Positions 38,889 through 45,475 of a DNA stretch of 45,475 nucleotides are shown piece after piece. The DNA comes from JACRLI01 sp035542815 (GTDB taxonomy: Bacteria > Eisenbacteria > RBG-16-71-46 > JACRLI01): the NCBI GenBank assembly GCA_035542815.1, contig DATKKS010000006.1, positions 1-45,475 of the forward strand, written 5' to 3'. The position numbers were made by a program, and so were the translations under genes. The first letter of the stretch is position 1, and each line of letters opens with the position of its first letter. Below the pieces are notes generated by a model that saw only the letters and a list, made by a program, of their open reading frames with translations, was not told the origin of the DNA and did no database searches.

Positions 38889-40295
38889 TCATTCGCTCTT
38901 GCCCTGCCGCACCGGCAGGAACATGGTGAACGTGGCCCCGCCGCCCGGCGGGCTGGCCACGGTCAGCCGGCCGCGGTGCCCCTGCAGGATGTTGAAGCTG
39001 GTGGCCAGCCCGAACCCGTGACCCTTGAGCCCCTTGGTGCTGAAGCGCGGCTCGAACACCTTGGACAGGTTCTCGGGGGCGATGCCCGGGCCGTTGTCGG
39101 CGACCTCCAGGTGCGCCGTCACCCCGCCCGAGTCCAGCCCGGTGCGGACCACCACGCGCGGGTCGGCGGTGCCCGCTTCCTCCAGCGCGTCGGCGGCGTT
39201 GGACAGGAGGTTCATCAGCACCTGCTGGATGCGCGCCGGGTCCATCGGGATCTGCGGCAGGGACTCGTCCAGCTCGAACTGGAACTGCACCTTCTGGAAC
39301 TTGCCCTGGGGGCGCACGAACTCCACCGTCTGCCGCACCAGCTGGTTCAGCGAGCCGGACATCATCTGCACTTCGTTGTAGGAGAAGTCGCTCAGGTCCC
39401 GGGTCAGGATCTTCATGTTGGCGCCGTTCTCGAAGATGATCTGCGCGTAGCGCGCCACCTTCTCGGGGTCCAGCTTGTTGGCGTCCAGGATCAGCATCTG
39501 GGCCCGGGCCATGATCGGGGCCAGGTAGTTGCCCAGGTCGTGCGCGATCTTGGCGGCGATGTCGCCCTTGGCCGCCATGCGCTCCTTGAGGATGAGCGCC
39601 TCCTGGGCCCGCACCAGGTCGATGTAGCGCACGTGGGCGTCGCGGATGAATAGCAGCGGCACGTAGAACAGGATCAGGCCCCAGAAGCCCAGCCCCAGGA
39701 ACACCGCCAGCGCCACCGGGCTCAACAGGAACAGCGCCGCCCAGCTCAGCAGCTCGTCGCGGTAGCCGAAGTTCTCGCGCCAGGTCTGCCTCCAGGACTG
39801 GCGGGTCTGCAGCGCGATGGCCCCGGCCACCAGGCCGGTGTTGAGCCCCTGGTACACCAGCGCGCTGGCCAGCCAGGCCAGCAGCGACTGCGCCTGGCGC
39901 AGCCGCTCGATGGAGCCCAGCTCGCCGCCCAGGCCGTGGAACACCAGCGAGGCCAGGGCGGTGACGATCACCATCTGGGCGCCGTTGAACAGCGCCCGGT
40001 ACCACACGCGCTTCTGGAAGATGAAGGAGGCGATGAGGGCGGCCAGCGACACGATCCAGGTGGCCGCGGCGGCCGGCAGCAGGGCGATCACCACGAAGTT
40101 GAAGGTGCTCACCATGCTGTGGGAGCCCTTGCCGGTGATGCTGGAGAGCCACAGGTGCTCGGCCAGCAGGCAGGCCAGCAGCCAGGTGAGGTACAGGTCC
40201 CGCCGGGTCCAGTCCAGGCGGAAGGTGAGGACGGCCAGGATGGCCACGGCGACGGCCACCACCGCGGTCACGTAGGCCGCCAGACTGCGGTTCAC
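38889..40295 (-). CDS. Membrane histidine kinase without adjacent response regulator
   Basis: A 468-residue sensor kinase. The first ~215 residues form six or seven helices without a periplasmic domain, including WYRALFNGAQMVIVTALASL, similar to the membrane part of the HD-GYP protein at 15123-16547. The kinase core has His252 in AKIAHDLGNYLAP, an N-box LMNLLSNAADAL, NGPGIAP and HGFGLATSFNILQGH. The H-box (H-D-L-G-N) places it near the HisKA/NtrB-like groups. No response regulator is encoded in this run, so its partner is elsewhere. It begins at GTG 40295 behind AGGGAGG, 40 bp after the dgcA-like gene. Confidence 0.92.
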   Translation of the reverse strand: MNRSLAAYVTAVVAVAVAILAVLTFRLDWTRRDLYLTWLLACLLAEHLWLSSITGKGSHSMVSTFNFVVIALLPAAAATWIVSLAALIASFIFQKRVWYRALFNGAQMVIVTALASLVFHGLGGELGSIERLRQAQSLLAWLASALVYQGLNTGLVAGAIALQTRQSWRQTWRENFGYRDELLSWAALFLLSPVALAVFLGLGFWGLILFYVPLLFIRDAHVRYIDLVRAQEALILKERMAAKGDIAAKIAHDLGNYLAPIMARAQMLILDANKLDPEKVARYAQIIFENGANMKILTRDLSDFSYNEVQMMSGSLNQLVRQTVEFVRPQGKFQKVQFQFELDESLPQIPMDPARIQQVLMNLLSNAADALEEAGTADPRVVVRTGLDSGGVTAHLEVADNGPGIAPENLSKVFEPRFSTKGLKGHGFGLATSFNILQGHRGRLTVASPPGGGATFTMFLPVRQGKSE

Positions 40296-40335
40296 GCGGT
40301 CAAGCCCTCCCTGGTCCGGGGCGCTCGACGACGGC

Positions 40336-41397
40336 TCAGCGGACGCCCAGCCCGGGCCCCGCCGGCAGCACCGGCCGGCCCTGCTCCCAGACGACGCCGC
40401 AGAAGGGGTCGCGCTCCAGCAGCAGCGCGCCGTCGAGGTCCAGCCGGTCGGCCAGCGGCCCCAGGTGGGCCGCGGCGGTGATCCCGATGGAGGTCTCGAT
40501 CATGCATCCCAGCATGACCTCGAGACCCAGCTCCCGCGCCCGGCGGATGTAGCGCAGCGCCCGGGTGGGCCCGCCGCACTTCACCAGCTTGACGTTCACG
40601 CCGTCCACCCGGCCGGCCACGCACTCCAGGTCGCCCAGGTCCTCGGCGCTCTCGTCGGCGTACACCGGGACGCCGAACGCCGCGCGCACCTGCCCCAGGC
40701 CCTCGACGTCCAGCGGCGGGCAGGGCTGCTCGATCATCTCCAGCCCCAGGCTCACCAGGGGCGCCAGCTGCCGCACCGCCTCCGCCCCGCGCCACGCGCA
40801 GTTGGCGTCCACCCGCACCGGCTTGCCGGTGGCCCGGCGCACCCGCTCCAGGGTGGCGCGGTCGTCGGGCCCGCCCAGCTTCACCTTGATCACCGAGTAC
40901 GGCGCGGCGGCGGCGAGCCGCGCGTCGAGGGTCTCGGGCACGTCGATGGCGATGGTATAGGAGGTCGGGGGGCAGTTCAAGGCGCCGGCGGGCGCGCCAC
41001 CCGCGGTCCGCCACAGCTCCCCGGCCGCGGCTCCGCGGGCCTTGCCCCACAGATCCCACAGGGCGATGTCGAGGGCGCACCGGGCGCCCCCGTTCCGGCG
41101 CAGGCACGCGTCCCAGGCCTGGTGCAGCTCCTCGAAGGCGGGCAACGGGTCTCCGCTCTCGAGCAGCCCCGGGATCCGGGGCCGCGCCAGCTCCCAGTAC
41201 AGCGGCAGGCTGGCCCGGCACAGCTCGGCGCGCTCGCCGTAGTAGGCGCTGGGCGCGGCCTCCCCCAGCCCCTCCAGCCCCTGCCAGCGCATCCGCACCA
41301 CCAGGTTGTGGAAGCTCTGCTCCGAGCTGCGCGACAGGCCGAACACGTGGCGCGTGCGCAACTCCAGCGGCTCGATCCGAAGCTCCGGCTCACTCAC
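40336..41397 (-). CDS. Enolase-superfamily epimerase/racemase, DgcA-like
   Basis: A 353-residue member of the muconate-lactonizing subgroup. Seen: the catalytic K-x-K in VIKVKLGG, metal ligands Asp in VRVDANCAW, Glu in MIEQPCPP and Asp in YADESAED, and the second lysine in NVKLVKCGG. Dipeptide epimerases (Ala-Glu type) share this layout. The adjacent DUF1611 gene points to the recently described DgcN/DgcA pair, in which DgcA racemises N-acetyl-D-glutamate. The start is GTG 41397, overlapping the dgcN-like stop by GTGA. Epimerisation of a dipeptide or acyl-Glu is likely; the exact substrate is not settled. Confidence 0.87.
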   Translation of the reverse strand: MSEPELRIEPLELRTRHVFGLSRSSEQSFHNLVVRMRWQGLEGLGEAAPSAYYGERAELCRASLPLYWELARPRIPGLLESGDPLPAFEELHQAWDACLRRNGGARCALDIALWDLWGKARGAAAGELWRTAGGAPAGALNCPPTSYTIAIDVPETLDARLAAAAPYSVIKVKLGGPDDRATLERVRRATGKPVRVDANCAWRGAEAVRQLAPLVSLGLEMIEQPCPPLDVEGLGQVRAAFGVPVYADESAEDLGDLECVAGRVDGVNVKLVKCGGPTRALRYIRRARELGLEVMLGCMIETSIGITAAAHLGPLADRLDLDGALLLERDPFCGVVWEQGRPVLPAGPGLGVR

Positions 41398-42485
41398 TGC
41401 GGGCCTCCTTTGGGGGCTGCTCCCGGCGCCCGGCGGGGGAGGGCCGCCACCAGGGCCTCCGCTCCGTCCCGGATCACATCGGCCGCGGGCAGGCCGGTTT
41501 CGGCGGCGGCCCGGGCCACCTCCGCCGCGGCCCGCTCGGGGGGCAGGTCGAACGTGTTGAGGGCCAGGCCCACCACCCGCGCCGGGCGCACCCAGGCCGC
41601 GGCGGTCTCGTAGGCCCGCACCATCTCGGGGTAGGAAGGAATGAGCATTCCGCCGTGGCGGATGGAGGTCCGGGTGGGCTGGTGGCACAACGCCAGGAGG
41701 TCCGGCGCCGCGCCGTGCATGAGCCCCAGCGTCACCCCCGAGTACCCGGGGTGGAACAGCGAGCCCTGCCCCTCCACCACCACCAGGTCCGCGCCCGGCG
41801 CGGCCTCCAGCACCAGCTGCTCGGCGGCCCCGGCGACGAAGTCCGAGATCACCCGGTCCACCGACATGCCGCTGCCGGCGATCAGCACCCCGGTCTGGCC
41901 GGTGGCCACGAAGCGGGAATCGAGCCCGGCGCGCAGCGCGGCGCGGTGGATCTCCAGCGCCACCGTCATCTTGCCGGTGTTGCAGTCGCTGCCCACGGTC
42001 AGCAGCACGTGGCACGGCAGCGCCGCCGCGCGCGCCGCCGCCACCGGGAGGACCTCCGGGACCCGCCGCAGGTCGTGGATGCGCGCGCCGCTGCGCCCCG
42101 CCAGCACCGCGAACTCGGGGTCCTCCGCCAGGAACACGTGCAGCCCGCTCCACACGTCCATGCCCGCCGCCAGCCCCTCGCTGAGCCACGCCCGCCACTC
42201 CCCCGGCAGCCCGCCCCCGACCGGGGCGATCCCGACTAGCAGGGCGTTGGCCCCGAGGGCCCGCCCCGCCGCCACGTCCGCCACCACCGGGGCGCGGCTG
42301 GGCAGGTCCAGCAGGTCCCCCGCGATGCGCCCCGCGTGCCGCCGGTCCAGCACCGCCGCCACCTGCTCCGGCAGGTAGCGCAGCACCGCCACCGCGGTCT
42401 TGGAGTCCAGCACCCCCAGCGCGCCGTCCGCCAGGATCAGGAACCGGCGGGCGGCGGGCTCGCCCTCGCGGCCCGCGGCGCTCAC
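41394..42485 (-). CDS. DUF1611 P-loop protein, DgcN-like
   Basis: A 363-residue protein. The N-terminal Rossmann-like domain (RFLILADGALGVLDSKTAVAVL) is followed by a P-loop domain with VGSDCNTGKMT, GQTGVLIAGSG, a DLVVVEGQGSLFHPGYSG motif and MHGAAPDLLALCHQPTR, which are the hallmarks of DUF1611. Members have been reported as D-glutamate N-acetyltransferases (DgcN) working with DgcA. The start is GTG 42485, forming GTGA with the bshA stop; the open extension to 42629 runs inside bshA and is rejected. It is coupled at both ends, to bshA and to the epimerase. Confidence 0.87.
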   Translation of the reverse strand: MSAAGREGEPAARRFLILADGALGVLDSKTAVAVLRYLPEQVAAVLDRRHAGRIAGDLLDLPSRAPVVADVAAGRALGANALLVGIAPVGGGLPGEWRAWLSEGLAAGMDVWSGLHVFLAEDPEFAVLAGRSGARIHDLRRVPEVLPVAAARAAALPCHVLLTVGSDCNTGKMTVALEIHRAALRAGLDSRFVATGQTGVLIAGSGMSVDRVISDFVAGAAEQLVLEAAPGADLVVVEGQGSLFHPGYSGVTLGLMHGAAPDLLALCHQPTRTSIRHGGMLIPSYPEMVRAYETAAAWVRPARVVGLALNTFDLPPERAAAEVARAAAETGLPAADVIRDGAEALVAALPRRAPGAAPKGGPQ

Positions 42486-43630
42486 CGCGCGGCCTCCCCC
42501 ACCACCTCGTCGTACAGCGCCTCGTAGCGCCGCACGATCTTGTCCACGTGGAAGTTCCGCACCACGTGGGCACGCGCCCGCCGCCCCATGGCCCGGCGGG
42601 CCGCCGGGTGCCTCACCAGGTCCAGGCACACCCGCGCCATGCGCGCCAGGTCGTGCGGCCGGGCCAGGTGGCCGGTGACGCCATCCTGGATGAACTCCCG
42701 CGGCCCGCCCACCGAGGTGGCCACCACCGGCACGCCCACGCTCATGGCCTCCAGCGCGCCCAGGCCGAAGCTCTCACTGTCGCTGGGCAGGAGGAACACG
42801 TCCGCGCACGCCATCAGCTCCTCGATGTGCTCCTGGTTGCCCACGAAGTGGACCTGGGACTCGATCCCCAGCTTCTGCGCGGTGCGCTCGGCGATCACCC
42901 GCTCCGGGCCGTCGCCCACCATGAGCAGCTGGGCGGGCACCTCGCGCGCCACCCGCGCGAACACCTTGACCACGTGGTCCACGTTCTTGATGGCCCGGAA
43001 GTTGGAGGCGTGCATCAGCACCGCCTCGCCGTGCGGGGCGAACCGCTCGCGGTTGGCGCGGCGCGCTCCGGGGCTGAAGCGGTGGGGGTCCACGAAGTTG
43101 TGGATCACGTCGATGCGCAGGTCGCGCCCGAAGCTGCGCCGGGTGCGCTGGCTCAGGAACTCGCTCACCGCGGTCACCCGGTCGCTGCGCTGGATGGACC
43201 AGCGGGTGATCTCGAAGTACGACGGCTCCTGCCCCACCAGCGTGATGTCCGTGCCGTGCAGCGTGGTCACCACCGGGATGTGCCGGCCCAGCATGTCGCG
43301 CGCCAGCAACGCGCAGGTGGCGTGCGGGATGGCGTAGTGGACGTGGAACAGGTCCAGCCCGTGGGTGCGGGCCACCTCGGCCATCTTGGCCGCCAGCGAC
43401 AGGGTGTACGGCGGGTAGTCGAACACCGGGTAGGTGGTGACGTCCACCTGGTGGAAGTAGGTGTTGCCCTCGTAGCTGCGCAGCCGGTACGGCAGCGTGT
43501 GGGTGATGAAGTGCACCTCGTGGCCGCGGCGGGCCAGGTGCAGCCCCAGCTCGCTGGCGATCACCCCGGAGCCGCCCAGGTTGGAGTAGCAGGTGATGCC
43601 GATGCGGAAGCGTCGGGCCGGTGAGTTCAT
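42482..43630 (-). CDS. bshA: N-acetyl-alpha-D-glucosaminyl L-malate synthase, bacillithiol synthesis step 1
   Basis: A 382-residue GT4 glycosyltransferase that joins GlcNAc from UDP-GlcNAc to L-malate. Seen: the N-terminal RIGITCYSNLGGSGVIASELG, a FHVHYAIPHATCALLAR segment, VTTLHGTDITLVGQEPSY, ASNFRAIKNVDHVV, and SDSESFGLGALEAMSVGVPV, which holds the E-x7-E donor motif. These segments, mainly GCYSNLGGSG and HYAIPHA, are characteristic of BshA. The start is ATG 43630, preceded by GGGAGGG. It lies 43 bp after bshB1 and overlaps the dgcN-like gene by GTGA. Its neighbours bshB1 and bshC confirm the pathway. Confidence 0.95.
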   Translation of the reverse strand: MNSPARRFRIGITCYSNLGGSGVIASELGLHLARRGHEVHFITHTLPYRLRSYEGNTYFHQVDVTTYPVFDYPPYTLSLAAKMAEVARTHGLDLFHVHYAIPHATCALLARDMLGRHIPVVTTLHGTDITLVGQEPSYFEITRWSIQRSDRVTAVSEFLSQRTRRSFGRDLRIDVIHNFVDPHRFSPGARRANRERFAPHGEAVLMHASNFRAIKNVDHVVKVFARVAREVPAQLLMVGDGPERVIAERTAQKLGIESQVHFVGNQEHIEELMACADVFLLPSDSESFGLGALEAMSVGVPVVATSVGGPREFIQDGVTGHLARPHDLARMARVCLDLVRHPAARRAMGRRARAHVVRNFHVDKIVRRYEALYDEVVGEAAR

Positions 43631-43673
43631 GCCCCCTCCCGGGCGCGCGGCGGGGCCCCGCCGCACCCCGCGC

Positions 43674-44414
43674 TCATCCCAACAGCCGGTCGGTGCGCCC
43701 GCCCACGAAGGCCTGCACCGGGTCGTCCACCCCCAGCTCCTCGCGCGCGGTGAAGGCCTCGCCGTAGGCCACCCCGATGCGCGAGCCGTAGAAGCGGGCC
43801 CGCGCGCGCAGCGACTCCAGGAAGCCGGGCTGCGAGATCCGGGTGGTGTCGGGGTCCCCCGGCGGCGCCCAGGTCTGGGTGCGGTGCGCGGCCACCGCCT
43901 CCAGCTTGGGCTCCAGGCTGTCGCTCACGTCCACGATCACCCGCGCCTCGAACGGCCGGCGGAACATGGAGTACAGCACCGTCACCGGGCGGTGGCGCGC
44001 CGCGGTGCGGCTCTCGAACTTCTTGATCCCGGCCAGGAAGCAGCCGCGGGTCACCAGCGCCGAGGCCTCCTCGTGGTCGGGGTGCTGGTCGATCCAGTAG
44101 GGCGCCACCACCAGGCGCGGGCGGTGGGCGCGCAGCACCTCCACCACCGCCCCCAGCTGCGCCCGGTCGTGCCGGTTCAGGGCGGTGTCCGGCAGGCCCA
44201 GGTTCAGGCGCACGGCCGCGCCCAGGATCACCCGGGCCGCCTCGGCCTCGGCCGCCCGGGCGGCCTCGTCTCCGCGGGTCCCGTACTCGCCGCGGGTGAG
44301 GTCGCAGATCCCCACCCGGTAGCCGCGGGCGCCCATGCGGTGCACCAGCCCGCCGCAGGAGATCTCCACGTCGTCGGGGTGGGCCCCGAACACCAGCAGG
44401 TCCAGCGGGTTCAT
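43674..44414 (-). CDS. bshB1: N-acetylglucosaminyl malate deacetylase, bacillithiol synthesis step 2
   Basis: A 246-residue LmbE-like zinc deacetylase that removes acetate from GlcNAc-malate. Zinc ligands are His12 and Asp15 in AHPDDVEI, and the last His in DQHPDHEEAS. Also seen: LTRGEYGTRGD, IKKFES and VAYGEAFTAREELGVDDP, the usual BshB1 end. I start at ATG 44414, which forms ATGA with the bshC stop; an ATG at 44423 lies inside bshC. Length is normal. Confidence 0.95.
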   Translation of the reverse strand: MNPLDLLVFGAHPDDVEISCGGLVHRMGARGYRVGICDLTRGEYGTRGDEAARAAEAEAARVILGAAVRLNLGLPDTALNRHDRAQLGAVVEVLRAHRPRLVVAPYWIDQHPDHEEASALVTRGCFLAGIKKFESRTAARHRPVTVLYSMFRRPFEARVIVDVSDSLEPKLEAVAAHRTQTWAPPGDPDTTRISQPGFLESLRARARFYGSRIGVAYGEAFTAREELGVDDPVQAFVGGRTDRLLG

Positions 44415-45475
44415 CCGTCCCATCGCTCCAGGTAGTGGGCGTGCGCCCCGGCCAGGGTGTCGGCCACATGGCGCCGCGCCAGGTCCAGCACCCGCGCCGC
44501 GCCGCCCGGGCCCCACTGCAGCAGCGGCGCCGCGAACCCCGCGGTGCGCTCCTGCAGCTTCTCGTACGGCAGGAGGAAGCCCTTGAGCCGCGCCAGGCGC
44601 GGCCGCTGCCGCTCGCGCCCCACCCGCACCTTGGACAGGATCCCGTCGCGCAGGCGGTGGAGCTGGAAGTCCATCTTGGCGCGCGCCGACTCCACCAGCT
44701 GCGCCAGGCTGGGGTCGAGCGCCTGGGTGGACTGGGTCAGCTCCCGGGCCCGGTCGGTCAGGCAGTGCTCGAACTCGGCCAGGCGGCCGGCGGTGTCCGC
44801 GGGGACCGCGGCCAGGAAGTGGCGGCGCATCTGGGCGTCGAAGCCGGTGAGCAGCTCGGCCGGCGCGGCCGGCGGCGAGGCGCACACCTCCTCCGCCTCC
44901 GCCGGCCACAGGCTGGCGGTGAGGCGCGGGAACAGGGTGCACGCCCGGGCCTCCAGCTGCGCCGCCACCCGCCGCACCTGGACGAAGTAGGCCGCCTCGC
45001 CCGGGCCCACCACCTGAGCCAGCACCGGCAGCACCGCGTCCTGGGCCAGCGGGCGCAGCACCACGTTGGCGCACACCTGGCCGGCGCGGCGCGCCAGCTC
45101 GGCGCGGGCGGCGCCCGGGTCCTCGGGGAACTCCCAGCGGCGGCGCAGGTCGCCCTCCACCAGGAACAGGCTGCGCTCGCCGGAGCGCTCCTCGATGCGG
45201 ACCTCGTGCCCGCGGGCCTGGAGCCACGCGGCGCCCTCGCGCAGCGCGGGGGTCACGCGCGCGCGGCGCTCCAGGTAGCGGTCGAACACCGGGGTGGACG
45301 CGGCCCGCAGCTCGGGCCGCCGGGCGTCCACCACCAGGAACGGCCAATCGGGCAGCGCCGCCATGAGGAACGCGGCGATGAGCTCGCCGTAGTCGCGGGC
45401 CCGGGCGTGGGCCGCGTCCCACGCCCGCCGCACCCCGGCGGCGTGCGGGCCGCCGGCGCGCTCCAGCAGCTCGGC
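44411..45475 (-). CDS. bshC: Bacillithiol synthase (cysteine-adding), N-terminus beyond window edge
   Basis: The last 354 residues of a protein normally about 530 long; the frame is open to the right edge. Seen: ARDYGELIAAFLMAALPDWP, PVFDRYLERRARV, VCANVVLRPLAQDAVLPV, ARVVGPGEAAYFVQ-type segment (AQVVGPGEAAYFVQVRRV), and a coiled-coil-like helix before RPRLARLKGFLLPYEKLQER. These are the usual BshC blocks; the enzyme adds cysteine to glucosaminyl-malate, completing bacillithiol. It overlaps bshB1 by ATGA, so the three pathway genes run bshC, bshB1, bshA in one transcript. Confidence 0.92.
   Translation of the reverse strand, partial: AELLERAGGPHAAGVRRAWDAAHARARDYGELIAAFLMAALPDWPFLVVDARRPELRAASTPVFDRYLERRARVTPALREGAAWLQARGHEVRIEERSGERSLFLVEGDLRRRWEFPEDPGAARAELARRAGQVCANVVLRPLAQDAVLPVLAQVVGPGEAAYFVQVRRVAAQLEARACTLFPRLTASLWPAEAEEVCASPPAAPAELLTGFDAQMRRHFLAAVPADTAGRLAEFEHCLTDRARELTQSTQALDPSLAQLVESARAKMDFQLHRLRDGILSKVRVGRERQRPRLARLKGFLLPYEKLQERTAGFAAPLLQWGPGGAARVLDLARRHVADTLAGAHAHYLERWDG

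Noticed and set aside
1..45475. tRNA, rRNA, CRISPR or insertion sequences
   Set aside because: None was recognised on either strand by reading; short non-coding RNAs cannot be excluded.

Overview
**Organism.** The DNA is very GC-rich and densely packed. Many genes start with GTG, TTG or apparently CTG, and many are coupled by 4-bp ATGA or GTGA overlaps. An outer membrane is implied by a partial apolipoprotein N-acyltransferase, a beta-barrel porin inside the kdp operon, and a subtilase ending in a FlgD-like C-terminal domain. Bacillithiol synthesis genes (bshA, bshB1, bshC), a B12-dependent ribonucleotide reductase and the FlgD-like tail together suggest a high-GC FCB-type lineage such as Candidatus Eisenbacteria or Gemmatimonadota. 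This placement is inference; no rRNA gene is present. The window looks chromosomal. I see no tRNA, CRISPR array, transposase or phage gene.

**Layout, left to right (mostly minus strand).** 1-3634: lnt (cut by the edge), a Gfo/Idh/MocA oxidoreductase, an SDR and a sigma54-type activator. 3635-3969: gene-free, with a GC-rich tandem repeat. 3970-13870: a potassium-uptake operon, read right to left as small membrane protein, kdpF, kdpA, kdpB, kdpC, porin, kdpD, kdpE. Direct repeats upstream (13991-14040) are candidate KdpE sites. 14104-17782: purM, an HD-GYP phosphodiesterase, a 24-residue membrane peptide and an uncharacterised protein with a CTG start. 17996-21876: PfkB kinase, argS, rsfS and a polyprenyl synthase. 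22015-22485 (plus strand): arfB, followed by a 142-bp element with perfect 20-bp inverted ends. 22646-29103: zinc-ribbon membrane protein, nrdJ, a fusion of a CDF metal transporter to a CCA-adding-type nucleotidyltransferase, and a CoA-binding protein. 29179-32717: a YfiM-like protein (+), a lipoprotein (-), and an M20 peptidase coupled to an NRAMP-like transporter (+). 32766-34960: an M42 peptidase coupled to a paralogue that has lost every metal ligand. 35223-37691 (+): a secreted subtilase. 37736-45475: a seven-gene minus-strand run, read right to left as bshC (cut by the edge), bshB1, bshA, dgcN-like, dgcA-like, a histidine kinase and an AI-2E-family permease.

**How the genes work together.** The kdp block is a complete high-affinity K+ uptake system with its own sensor and regulator, plus a porin that probably lets K+ cross the outer membrane. 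The right-hand block joins thiol-cofactor (bacillithiol) synthesis to a probable D-glutamate/dipeptide epimerisation pair by translational coupling. Several gene pairs are oddities: the CDF/nucleotidyltransferase fusion, the live/dead M42 pair, and two different signalling proteins (HD-GYP and histidine kinase) that appear to share one membrane sensor. Three genes sit so close behind a -10 box that their mRNAs may be leaderless.
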